This document shows, in pieces, positions 15,241-23,284 of a stretch of DNA of 23,580 bases. Position 1 is the stretch's first letter. Each line of letters starts with the position of its first letter. Below the pieces are notes generated by a model that was given only the letters and a program-made list of their open reading frames with translations, was not told the DNA's origin and did no database searches. Made by a program: the position numbers and the translations under genes. The DNA is from Actinomycetota bacterium. GTDB lineage: Bacteria > Actinomycetota > Humimicrobiia > Humimicrobiales > Humimicrobiaceae. The DNA is taken from the NCBI GenBank assembly GCA_016783995.1, contig JADHVN010000007.1:1-23580 (forward strand), given 5' to 3'.

Positions 15241-15687
15241 CTAGTTCCTTTCTTCGACTTTCATTATTTTATTAACTCTTCTAATATGACGTTCCTTGCC
15301 ACTTACAGGAGTGTTTATAAAAATTTTTGTTATTTCAATACATTCATTCAATGATAAAAATCTTGCTCCAAGACATAATATATTAGCATGGTTATGGTCT
15401 CTGGCAAGCCTTGCAGTCTCTTCATTCCAGCATACAGCAGACCTTATGCCATTTATTTTGTTGGCAACCATATCCATGCCAATTCCGGATCCGCATATAA
15501 GTATTCCAATGTCAGCTCCTCCACAGGCTACAGCTCTGGCCCCCTTTTCCCCAAAATCAGGATAATCCACACTCTGGCAGCTGTCAGTTCCAATATCCAG
15601 TACCGTGTGTCCCATAGATTTTGCCAGTTCAATTAATCTGGATTTATAACTGTAGCCGGCATGATCTGAGCCTATAACTATCTTCAT
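15241..15687 (-). CDS. rpiB: Ribose-5-phosphate isomerase B
   Basis: This enzyme interconverts ribose 5-phosphate and ribulose 5-phosphate in the pentose phosphate pathway. The 148-residue length is normal. The catalytic cysteine is Cys65 in the ICGSGIG loop (64-70); residue 67 is Ser where the E. coli enzyme has Thr, a conservative change. His99 in RDHNHAN matches the ring-opening histidine, and GSDHAG (6-11) binds phosphate. It is the first gene before glyA. No Shine-Dalgarno site is visible before the ATG. A TATAAT at 15703-15708 on the same strand would leave a leader of about 9 bases. Confidence 0.94.
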   Translation of the reverse strand: MKIVIGSDHAGYSYKSRLIELAKSMGHTVLDIGTDSCQSVDYPDFGEKGARAVACGGADIGILICGSGIGMDMVANKINGIRSAVCWNEETARLARDHNHANILCLGARFLSLNECIEITKIFINTPVSGKERHIRRVNKIMKVEERN

Positions 15688-15702
15688 AAAATATCCATTT
15701 TT

Positions 15703-15708
15703 ATTATA
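15703..15708 (-). promoter_or_regulatory. Possible -10 element for rpiB-glyA
   Basis: A perfect TATAAT reads on the minus strand 15 bases before the rpiB start. The expected transcription start would give a leader of about 9 bases. No good -35 box is found at the right distance, and the surrounding sequence is so AT-rich that chance matches are likely. Confidence 0.25.
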
Positions 15709-15879
15709 AGTTGTTAAAATGTGCTAATTATAATTATAACTATCAAACTTGAAACTCTGTAATATTATATTCCAATTAACTGGATAATCAAAAATTTATC
15801 TGAAATTTTTTATTTAAAAAAGCTAAATTTTATCACAAAATAAAAAAATTGCTGGAAATATTTTTATTTTCTTCTTTTT

Positions 15880-16542
15880 TTATATTAAATTTCTTTTACT
15901 GCCTTTGAATTTTAAAACATCTCTAAATTTGACTTTCCCCTCTCTTACCAAAACAGGAGTTTGACCTGTCACGTCAACAATAGTTGATTCAACTCCAGTC
16001 AGAGAAGAAGGATACTCTACTACTAGATCCACTTGTTTCCTGATTGTAAAGGGGATGTCCTCTATTTTTTTAGGATAGATCTTTGTTCCGGAAACAGTGG
16101 CGCTGGTAGACACAATAGGACCGCAGATATTTATTATATTTCTTAAAAATCCGGGATCTGCAAGTCTGATGGCAATATTAGGGCTGCCGCTGGTGATAAA
16201 ATTTTCCAGAGAGCTTTTCTTATTAAAAATTAAAGTAAGGGGCTCCGGGTTTTCAATATCCCAGAAATTTTTTATTATTTTTTTTGCAAGCAGGTTTATA
16301 TCTGAAACCAGGCTTTTTAAATCATCATAACTGGAAATAAGTATTATGAAAGGTAAATTTTTATTTCTTTTTTTTATATTATATATTTTTTCAATTGCAT
16401 TTCTGTCATTATATTTACAGCTTAATCCGTAAATGGTGCTGGTAGGTAGAATTACTGTCTTACCTTCTGAGATAAGTCCAGCAATTTTTTTGATAATGTT
16501 TTTGTTAATTTTATCCGGATTATTAATTTTTAATGTATTCAT
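15880..16542 (-). CDS. tsaC: L-threonylcarbamoyladenylate synthase (YrdC/Sua5 family)
   Basis: This enzyme makes threonylcarbamoyl-AMP from threonine, bicarbonate and ATP for the t6A37 modification of ANN-decoding tRNAs. Family blocks are in order: PTSTIYGL (33-40), the lysine-arginine pocket KKRN (57-60) followed by PFIILI, STSATVSG (145-152), ESTIVD (185-190) and VREG (199-202). At 220 residues it is the short TsaC form without the extra Sua5 domain. STIYGL replaces the more common TDTVYGL, and ATVSG replaces ANLSG, both acceptable. The gene reads toward rpiB with a 192-base AT-rich gap and diverges from comEB. No Shine-Dalgarno site precedes the ATG. Confidence 0.92.
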   Translation of the reverse strand: MNTLKINNPDKINKNIIKKIAGLISEGKTVILPTSTIYGLSCKYNDRNAIEKIYNIKKRNKNLPFIILISSYDDLKSLVSDINLLAKKIIKNFWDIENPEPLTLIFNKKSSLENFITSGSPNIAIRLADPGFLRNIINICGPIVSTSATVSGTKIYPKKIEDIPFTIRKQVDLVVEYPSSLTGVESTIVDVTGQTPVLVREGKVKFRDVLKFKGSKRNLI

Positions 16543-16634
16543 AAAGAAATAAGAACTGGTTATTCTCAGTATATAATATTTTTTTTATAAAAAAAACAGT
16601 ACAAGTTTTACAATTTCCACTTTTTTAAAAGTAC

Positions 16635-16663
16635 TTGGCATTTTAATAAATAAGTCTTAGTAT
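16635..16663 (+). promoter_or_regulatory. Possible comEB promoter
   Basis: TTGGCA at 16635-16640 (5 of 6 consensus bases) and TAGTAT at 16658-16663 (4 of 6) are separated by 17 bases. Transcription would start near 16670, just before the inverted repeat at 16680-16699, so the leader RNA would carry that hairpin near its 5' end. Confidence 0.35.
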
Positions 16664-16679
16664 ATTTTAAAAGAGTATA

Positions 16680-16699
16680 CTGCTGTAAATTTGCAGCAG
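16680..16699 (+). repeat. Inverted repeat in the comEB leader
   Basis: CTGCTG and CAGCAG form a 6-bp stem that can extend inward through a T-G and A-T pairs, leaving a loop of about 4 to 6 bases. A run of five T follows only after a further 7 bases, so it is a poor intrinsic terminator. It could be an operator or mRNA-stabilising hairpin for the gene starting at 16740. Confidence 0.4.
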
Positions 16700-16739
16700 A
16701 AGCGGATTTTTATAAATAAAAAAAGCATATATTGAAAAA

Positions 16740-17195
16740 ATGGTAATTACGCGACCGACCTGGGATGAATATTTTGCATCAATTACAAGGCAGGTAGCAA
16801 CAAGATCTACATGCCTTAGAAGAAAAGTTGGCGCTATAATTGTAAAGGATAAGAGGATTCTTACGACAGGCTATAATGGCGCGCCGATGGGGGTGAGGAA
16901 TTGTATTGAGATAGGAACATGCTTGAGAGAAGAACTTGGAGTGCCCGCGGGTGAAAGACATGAAATTTGCCGCGGCCTGCATGCTGAACAGAATGCAATC
17001 TTCCAGTCTGCATATCATGGGGTGCAAATAAGAGACTCGGTTATTTACTCCACAACCCAGCCCTGTGTTCTCTGCGCCAAAATGATAATAAACTGCGGAA
17101 TTAAAAAAATATATTATTTTGAGGATTACCCTGACCCTCTTGCCATAGAACTCCTTGGTGAAGCAGGAATTGAGTTAATAAGACTGGATTTTTAA
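16740..17195 (+). CDS. comEB: dCMP deaminase (ComEB family)
   Basis: This zinc enzyme deaminates dCMP to dUMP, the precursor of dTMP. The 151-residue protein shows the zinc motif HAEQNAI (His81, catalytic Glu83) and PCVLC (Cys109, Cys112). The early segment [17 protein letters not shown] and the [12 protein letters not shown] block (44-55) are typical of deoxycytidylate deaminases rather than free cytidine or tRNA deaminases. No Shine-Dalgarno site is visible. In Gram-positive genomes comEB often lies near glyA, rpiB and the atp genes, as here. With glyA it feeds thymidylate synthesis (GlyA gives the one-carbon unit, ComEB the dUMP). Confidence 0.93.
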   Translation: MVITRPTWDEYFASITRQVATRSTCLRRKVGAIIVKDKRILTTGYNGAPMGVRNCIEIGTCLREELGVPAGERHEICRGLHAEQNAIFQSAYHGVQIRDSVIYSTTQPCVLCAKMIINCGIKKIYYFEDYPDPLAIELLGEAGIELIRLDF

Positions 17196-17271
17196 TTGAA
17201 AAAAATTTTAAAGAGTATAATTGCTATAAATTTTTTACCAGGCAGCTCATATTTTTTAATTTACCTTTATT

Positions 17272-17280
17272 TGTTATAAT
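17272..17280 (+). promoter_or_regulatory. Extended -10 promoter for murA
   Basis: TGTTATAAT is a perfect extended -10 element (TG, one base, TATAAT). The region 17 bases upstream is a T-run without a real -35 box, which extended -10 promoters tolerate. The start near 17287 gives a leader of about 36 bases. AGGAA at 17299-17303 lies about 19 bases before the murA ATG, too far for a normal ribosome binding site. Confidence 0.5.
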
Positions 17281-17322
17281 AGCCTTTACTTTTTTATTAG
17301 GAAAATTACTTTTTTTATATTT

Positions 17323-18603
17323 ATGGAAAAGTTTATTATAAATGGCGGAAAAACTCTGTCTGGAAAAGTTAAGATAAGCGGGGCTAAGAATTCTGCATTA
17401 AAGTTGATGGCAGCATCGATACTGGCCGACAGCAAAACTATCTTAAGAAATGTACCAGAAATTGAGGACGTCAATATTATGATAGAAGTACTCAGGACCC
17501 TTGGCGCCAGGGTGGATGTGGACGTGGAAAATAAAGTAGTTGAAATTGATCCAGGGAGTATCAGCAGCTATGAAGCACCTTATGAACTTGTGAGAAAGAT
17601 GAGGGCTTCGATACTGGTAGCGGGGCCGCTCCTTAGCAAGTTTGGTAAAGTTAAAGTTGCCATTCCGGGTGGTTGCAATATTGGCTCCAGACAAATCGAT
17701 CTTCACCTTAAAGGCTTTGAAGATATGGGAGCAAAATATTCTATAGAACATGGATATATTAATTGCCAGGTTGACAGTAATGAAGCCGGAGCGAAGCTTT
17801 TCGGTACAATGATGAATCTGGATTTTCCTTCCAGAGGGGCTACTGAAAATATAATGATGGCGGGATGTCTTGCTGATGGCCAGACAGTTATTAATAATGC
17901 AGCAAGGGAACCTGAAATAGCAGACCTGGCTAATTTTTTAAACTCAATGGGTGCAGACATACAGGGAGCAGGCACGGACTGCATCATTATAAATGGAGTT
18001 AAAAGTCTTGATGGTACAGATTATGAAGTCATGCCTGACAGTATTGAAGCAGGTACTTTTATTACTGCGGCAGGTTTATGTGGTGATAGAGTAGAAATTG
18101 AAAATGCGAGATGGAAAAATCTTGAAATATTTTATTCTAAGTTAAAAGAAATTGGTGTAAATATTTCTATTGTTGATGAAAACAATATAAGTGTAGATGC
18201 ACCCCGGGAAGCATACAGGCCCACCAATATCAGCACTCTTCCATACCCTGGCTTTCCCACAGATTTACAACCCATAATAACAGTTCTTCTTTCGGTTGTT
18301 CCCGGTGTATCAATAGTAACTGAAAATGTATTTGAAAACAGGTTTATGTACGTGGACGAACTGAACAGAATGGGAGCGGATGTAAAAATTGACGGGCATC
18401 ATGCTGTAATCAAGGGGGTTGAAAAATTATCAGGAGCTCCGGTCCGGTCATTTGACCTTCGTGCGGGGGCGGCTATGGTCCTTGCAGGACTTGCGGCGGA
18501 AGGGTCTACAGAGGTAAGTGACATACATCATATCCAGAGGGGTTATGAGGATTTTGTAAAGAAGTTAAGGAACCTGGGTGCTGATATCAGAAAGGTCAGT
18601 TAG
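17323..18603 (+). CDS. murA: UDP-N-acetylglucosamine 1-carboxyvinyltransferase
   Basis: This enzyme transfers enolpyruvate from phosphoenolpyruvate to UDP-GlcNAc, the first committed step of peptidoglycan synthesis. The 426-residue protein starts with the family pattern GGKTLSGKVKISGAKNSALK. The catalytic cysteine is Cys118 in IPGGCNIGSRQIDLHLKG, so it is of the fosfomycin-sensitive Cys type rather than the Asp type. Lys22 and Asn23 (GAKNS) and the PYPGFPTDLQP loop (about 307-317) are present. Both inside-out alpha/beta domains are complete. It lies 127 bases after comEB behind a probable own promoter, and 89 bases before the wall ligase gene, which shares the cell-envelope theme. Confidence 0.96.
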   Translation: MEKFIINGGKTLSGKVKISGAKNSALKLMAASILADSKTILRNVPEIEDVNIMIEVLRTLGARVDVDVENKVVEIDPGSISSYEAPYELVRKMRASILVAGPLLSKFGKVKVAIPGGCNIGSRQIDLHLKGFEDMGAKYSIEHGYINCQVDSNEAGAKLFGTMMNLDFPSRGATENIMMAGCLADGQTVINNAAREPEIADLANFLNSMGADIQGAGTDCIIINGVKSLDGTDYEVMPDSIEAGTFITAAGLCGDRVEIENARWKNLEIFYSKLKEIGVNISIVDENNISVDAPREAYRPTNISTLPYPGFPTDLQPIITVLLSVVPGVSIVTENVFENRFMYVDELNRMGADVKIDGHHAVIKGVEKLSGAPVRSFDLRAGAAMVLAGLAAEGSTEVSDIHHIQRGYEDFVKKLRNLGADIRKVS

Positions 18604-18692
18604 TATAAGGTCAGGAATTTTAAATACTGATTTATTATAAAATCTAATGTTGAAAGTTATACGGATGAAAAGGAATAAAAGTAAAGCGGAAA

Positions 18693-20711
18693 ATGAGACT
18701 TTTAAAAAATAAGGATAAAAGAGGATTTAGAAGATTACCTTTATATATAAGGGTAATAATAATAGTTTTATCTTCAATAATTTTTATTGGAGGCGCAGGA
18801 GCGGGCGGAATCTTTCTTTATATTAATTCAGTAAACAGGACTATAAATTCAATTACTACTTCGGAAGTAGAGAACATACTCACCACCATAGAATCTCCCC
18901 AGGAACCGGTTACTATCCTTGTACTGGGCCGTGACAGCAGGGATGCTGAAAATGATTATGGCAGGGCTGATACCATAATGCTTTTTTATTTAAATCCTGA
19001 AGAAGGAACCGGCAGTCTTCTTTCCATTCCCAGGGATACTCTGGTAGAAATACCGGGGCATGGGGAAGATAAAATAAATGCTGCTTATGCCTATGGCGGG
19101 GAAGAGCTTATGATAAAAACAGTCAGTTCTTTTCTGGGTGCAGAAATAAACCATTATGTAACTCTGGATTTTGAAGGATTTGTACGGTTAATAGATGCTC
19201 TGGGAGGTGTAGATATTACCATTGGTAGACCTATTGTTGATCCCAAGAGCGGAGCTAGTTTCTCAGCTGGCAACCATCACTTCACAGGAGAACAGGCATT
19301 ATCATATACCAGAAGTAGAGCTACAGAGCTTGGGGATATTGGCAGAATTCAACGTCAGCAGCAGTTGTTTAGAGAACTCCTGATACAGAAATTAAATGTA
19401 AAATACTTATCCAGTGTTCCATATTATTTTAATATTTTAGTAGAAAATACAAGAACGGATCTGGATATTATGACTATCCTTAAATATTCGAAGGCAGTCT
19501 TATCTTTTAGTTCTGAAAATTTTAAAACAGCTATTATCCCTTCTCATTCAGATTGGATAGAAAATGGAACTATTAGTGTTCAAATTCCGGACATCGAAGA
19601 AGCAAGAGCTATGTGGGAACGTATAATTAGTGGTGAGCCTGCAAGCAAGTATAATGCAGAGTATATTGAGATTGATGGAATAGGAGATTCAATGACCCAG
19701 GATACAGAATATAGATTTAAAATTAAGGTGAAAAATACTGGAGCTTTGACCTGGAATAGAAATGGCGATAATCCAGTATACCTGGGCTATCACTGGATAG
19801 ATTTTAATAGCAAGGAAATGGTAGTTTTTGATGGTAAGAGAAGTATTATACCTGAAGATGGAGTTAATGCAGATAATGAAGTAGTATTTTATTCTACCAT
19901 AATATCTCCCCCAAAACCTGGTGAATATATTCTACAAATAGATCTGGTACATGAAGGTATAACATGGTTTTCCTTTCAGGGAGTACCGTCTCTGGAGAAG
20001 TTTATAACTGTAGATATATCTTATGCTGCTCAATATAATGACGGAGGCACTACTCCAAATTATTTAGATCCAGGACAAGAGTTTGAAATTAAAGTTAAAG
20101 TAAAAAATAATGGTTTTTTATTATGGGGTTTTTCTGGACAAAACAGGATAAACTTAGGAACTCATTGGATAAACAGGGATACAGGGGAGATGATTATCTG
20201 GGATGGAAATAGAGGATTGCTTTCTAAAGATGTTTCTCATAATGAACAAATAATTATAAATATAAAAATTAAAGCTCCTGATAATCCGGGAAGGTATATA
20301 TTACAATATGATATGGTACATGAAAGAATCACCTGGTTTTCTGAAAAAGGGGTAATACCCCTGGAAGTAAATGTAGATGTTGGCCGGGTTATAGATAAAA
20401 GTATAACCAGTCGAACCTATATTATAATTTCTAATGGTAATGGCATAAGCGGATCTGCGGTAAAGTTTAAAGATTATTTAAAAGTCTATGGATTTAAGAT
20501 ACTGGGGCTTTCCAATGCGGATAGTTATAATTATGAAAAAACTGTAATATACTATAGTAAAGAAAATAAAGAAAAAGCGGACCAACTGACGATAATCTTT
20601 TCGAGTTATGAGATGAAAGAACTGCCATCAAGTATTTTTAAAGAAATATATGGCAAAGATGCAGATGCAGCCATAATAGTTGGTAAAGATTATTTAGAAA
20701 ATATACAGTAA
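18693..20711 (+). CDS. LytR-CpsA-Psr protein with two Ig-like repeats and LytR_C tail
   Basis: LCP enzymes move glycan chains from lipid carriers onto peptidoglycan outside the membrane. Here one transmembrane helix (about 19-43) precedes the LCP domain (about 76-235), which has the catalytic and lipid-binding blocks VLGRDSR (77-83), GRADT (90-94), SIPRDT (111-116), KINAAYAYGG (127-136) and the arginine pair TRSRATELGDIGRIQRQQQ (206-224). Two related repeats follow (about 323-442 and 445-563), each with an N(T/N)G..W start, LGxHWI, a W/F-DG-R turn, a PG-YILQ-D strand and (D/M)VHE.ITWFS. They resemble the NBR1-type Ig-like domain. The end (574-668) is a LytR_C domain. At 672 residues it is far longer than usual LCP proteins. 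The repeats probably bind glycan or hold the enzyme at a distance from the membrane. The downstream dehydratase and sugar transferase suggest its substrate is the glycan made here. Confidence 0.9.
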   Translation: MRLLKNKDKRGFRRLPLYIRVIIIVLSSIIFIGGAGAGGIFLYINSVNRTINSITTSEVENILTTIESPQEPVTILVLGRDSRDAENDYGRADTIMLFYLNPEEGTGSLLSIPRDTLVEIPGHGEDKINAAYAYGGEELMIKTVSSFLGAEINHYVTLDFEGFVRLIDALGGVDITIGRPIVDPKSGASFSAGNHHFTGEQALSYTRSRATELGDIGRIQRQQQLFRELLIQKLNVKYLSSVPYYFNILVENTRTDLDIMTILKYSKAVLSFSSENFKTAIIPSHSDWIENGTISVQIPDIEEARAMWERIISGEPASKYNAEYIEIDGIGDSMTQDTEYRFKIKVKNTGALTWNRNGDNPVYLGYHWIDFNSKEMVVFDGKRSIIPEDGVNADNEVVFYSTIISPPKPGEYILQIDLVHEGITWFSFQGVPSLEKFITVDISYAAQYNDGGTTPNYLDPGQEFEIKVKVKNNGFLLWGFSGQNRINLGTHWINRDTGEMIIWDGNRGLLSKDVSHNEQIIINIKIKAPDNPGRYILQYDMVHERITWFSEKGVIPLEVNVDVGRVIDKSITSRTYIIISNGNGISGSAVKFKDYLKVYGFKILGLSNADSYNYEKTVIYYSKENKEKADQLTIIFSSYEMKELPSSIFKEIYGKDADAAIIVGKDYLENIQ

Positions 20712-20741
20712 ATTTAGCTCGTAAAAAATTGAAATATTGAA

Positions 20742-22625
20742 ATGAATTTACTAAAAATTAAAAGTAATATAATCCAGGCAATATTTGATATAGCCATATT
20801 CTTTTCATCATTTACTATATCTTTCTATTTAAGAGGGCAGTTAGAAATAAGAGGGCTGGAAGGTCTTACCCAGGAATATACTGCCAATATTGTAATTATA
20901 GAATACACTCTGATAATAATTGCAGTTAAGCTTTTAAGTTTCATTCTATTTGGTGTCTATAGAAAAATCTGGAAATATGCCAGTTTTAGAGACTTTCTTA
21001 CCATTGTTGAGTCGCTGGCTTTAAGTTCTGCATTTATGGTGTTTATCTTTTATGTAATTGAAGCACCGTATTTTCCAAAGAGCATACTTATAATAGATTT
21101 TCTCCTTACTTTAATACTAATTGTAGGTTCAAGATTCTCAGTCAGAATGTTTAACGAGATGAAATTTGGAAGCATTTATACACGCAGGAAGAGAACCTTG
21201 ATTGTTGGTGCCGGTGATGCAGGTGAGATGATAGTAAGAGAGATGATAAGGCAGAGGGATAGCGAATATGTTCCTGTAGGATTTTTAGATGACGATAAGG
21301 CGAAAATCGGACATCAAATTCATGGGATAAAAGTTTTTGGAAAAACTGATGAGATTAAGAAATTTATTACAAAACTGGCTATTGATGAAATAATAATCGC
21401 AATACCCTCAGCCAGTGGTGAGGTTAGGAAGAATATTACTTTTAAGGCAAAAGAAGAAGGAATATTTTGTAAAACCCTTCCAAGCTTGTACGAGATAATA
21501 GATGGAAAAGCGCACCTATATCAGATAAGAGATATACGGATAGAAGATATTTTAGGCAGAAAGCCCGTAAATCTTAATTATAGTCAGCTTTTAAGTCAGC
21601 TTGAAGGCAAATCAATTCTTATAACCGGTGCAGGGGGATCTATTGGTTCCGAGCTTTGCAGACAGGTAATAAGGTTTAAACCATCAAATCTGATTCTTGT
21701 TGATCATTCGGAGAATAATGTATTCTTGATAGAACAGGAACTTTCCACAAAACTTAATTATTCTAATGCCATACCTATCGTTACCGATATAAGAGACAGT
21801 TCCAGTATCAATGGTGTATTTAAAAAGTATAAGCCTGAAATTGTATTTCATGCTGCAGCTTATAAACATGTTCCGCTTATGCAGTTAAACCCGGAAGCCG
21901 CATTGCAGAATAACTTTCTGGGTACAAAAGCAATGGCAAAATTGTCTATCTCCAGCGGAGTTAAAAAGTTTGTAATGCTCTCTACAGATAAGGCGGTTAA
22001 TCCCAGTAATGTAATGGGTATATCAAAATTGCTTTCTGAAAAATATCTGCAGACGCTTTCAAAAGTCAGGGATACGGTTTTTATAATTGTAAGATTTGGA
22101 AACGTGCTTGGAAGCCATGGTAGCGTCGTACCCATATTTCAAAATCAGATAGAGAATGGCGGACCTGTAGTTGTCACTCATCCAAAAATGACAAGGTTCT
22201 TTATGACTATTACTGAAGCCTCGCAGCTGGTAATACAGGCATGTGTCATGGGCAATGGTAGCGAAATATATGTTCTTGATATGGGAGAACCTATAAACAT
22301 CTTAGATCTGGCTAAAAATATGATTAGACTTTATGGATTAGAGCCTGGAAAGGATATTAAAATTACTTATTCCGGGGTAAGACGGGGAGAGAAATTTGCC
22401 GAAGAACTGATAAATAGTGATGAGAAACTTATACCCACAGGTTTTCCTTCGATATTTGTAACCAGGAATAAAAGTAAGGAAAACATGGAAGAGATACAAA
22501 ACTTATTGTTCAATATTGAAAAAGAGATCCAGCTTTATGACTATAAAAACCTATTTAAAGATCTAAAAAAGATTGTTCCTAATTTTAATGAGAAAAAAAT
22601 GTGGTCCTCCAAGTTACAGGTATAG
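20742..22625 (+). CDS. Membrane nucleotide-sugar 4,6-dehydratase (CapD/WbpM type)
   Basis: This 627-residue protein converts a UDP-HexNAc, most likely UDP-GlcNAc, to its 4-keto-6-deoxy form, the first step to rare sugars such as bacillosamine or FucNAc. Four transmembrane helices occupy about 12-130. A first Rossmann domain has GAGDAGE at 156-162, and the catalytic short-chain dehydratase domain has TGAGGSIGSE at 295-304. In place of the usual Tyr-x3-Lys it has Met425 and Lys429 (VMGISK) after STDKAVNP, the hallmark of the large WbpM/PglF group. It begins 30 bases after the LCP gene without a clear ribosome binding site and is probably co-transcribed. The exact product sugar cannot be told from sequence. 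Confidence 0.92.
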   Translation: MNLLKIKSNIIQAIFDIAIFFSSFTISFYLRGQLEIRGLEGLTQEYTANIVIIEYTLIIIAVKLLSFILFGVYRKIWKYASFRDFLTIVESLALSSAFMVFIFYVIEAPYFPKSILIIDFLLTLILIVGSRFSVRMFNEMKFGSIYTRRKRTLIVGAGDAGEMIVREMIRQRDSEYVPVGFLDDDKAKIGHQIHGIKVFGKTDEIKKFITKLAIDEIIIAIPSASGEVRKNITFKAKEEGIFCKTLPSLYEIIDGKAHLYQIRDIRIEDILGRKPVNLNYSQLLSQLEGKSILITGAGGSIGSELCRQVIRFKPSNLILVDHSENNVFLIEQELSTKLNYSNAIPIVTDIRDSSSINGVFKKYKPEIVFHAAAYKHVPLMQLNPEAALQNNFLGTKAMAKLSISSGVKKFVMLSTDKAVNPSNVMGISKLLSEKYLQTLSKVRDTVFIIVRFGNVLGSHGSVVPIFQNQIENGGPVVVTHPKMTRFFMTITEASQLVIQACVMGNGSEIYVLDMGEPINILDLAKNMIRLYGLEPGKDIKITYSGVRRGEKFAEELINSDEKLIPTGFPSIFVTRNKSKENMEEIQNLLFNIEKEIQLYDYKNLFKDLKKIVPNFNEKKMWSSKLQV

Positions 22626-22646
22626 AGACTGGCGGGTTTTTGGTTT

Positions 22647-23219
22647 ATGGTTTATAGAGTTACAAAAAGAATTTTTGATATATTATTCTCAATTATTTCA
22701 ATAATATTATTTATCCCTTTTTGGATTATCATACCAATACTGGTAAAAATTGATTCCCCGGGAAGCGTAATATTCAAGCAGAAAAGGATTGGTGTAAATA
22801 GCCGATATTTTACCATATATAAATTCAGGACCATGAAGAAAGGCACTCCTGATATTCCCACTGATGAACTAAAAAACCAGAGCAATTTGAACACAAGGAT
22901 TGGAACGATACTCAGGAGATTAAGCATAGATGAAATTCCTCAACTTATAAATATATTGAAAGGCGATATGAGTTTTGTAGGTCCCAGGCCTGCATTATAT
23001 AATCAGAAACTACTGATAAAATTACGGAAAGAAAAAGGTGTAGATAAAGCCCGGCCAGGGGTAAGCGGGCTTGCTCAAATTAGTGGAAGGGACCAGCTTT
23101 CAATTTCAGATAAGGTTATGTATGATGAGTTATATATTAAGGATGCTTCAATACTATTGGATATAAAGATTTTTTTAGTTACAGTAAAAGCAATACTTAC
23201 CGGTAAGGGTGCAAACTGA
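22647..23219 (+). CDS. Initiating sugar-phosphate transferase (WcaJ/PglC family)
   Basis: This enzyme moves a sugar phosphate from a UDP-sugar to undecaprenyl phosphate, starting a surface glycan. The 190-residue size matches the minimal PglC-like form with a single re-entrant membrane helix (about 10-33). Conserved blocks are KQKRIG and YKFRTM (44-63), the catalytic Asp95-Glu96 in LSIDEIPQLINILKGDMS, VGPRP (111-115) and RPGVSGLAQISGR (136-148). It begins 21 bases after the dehydratase stop. With a WbpM/PglF-type dehydratase upstream, the substrate is likely a UDP-linked deoxy-amino sugar, as in the Campylobacter PglF-PglC pair. That parallel is inference. No ribosome binding site is evident. 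Confidence 0.93.
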   Translation: MVYRVTKRIFDILFSIISIILFIPFWIIIPILVKIDSPGSVIFKQKRIGVNSRYFTIYKFRTMKKGTPDIPTDELKNQSNLNTRIGTILRRLSIDEIPQLINILKGDMSFVGPRPALYNQKLLIKLRKEKGVDKARPGVSGLAQISGRDQLSISDKVMYDELYIKDASILLDIKIFLVTVKAILTGKGAN

Positions 23220-23284
23220 TCCTAATATTTTTTGGTGATTCATTTATTTTTTTTAAAGCAGCAGTTATCTGATTGTTTATATTT

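Noticed and set aside
16572..16577. TATAAT on the plus strand between tsaC and comEB as a comEB promoter
   Set aside because: It has no -35 partner, lies about 160 bases from comEB, and sits in a nearly pure A/T stretch where such matches are expected.
23220..23284. Bidirectional terminator between the sugar transferase and epimerase genes
   Set aside because: The gap has T-runs and A-runs but no GC-rich stem of useful length on either strand.
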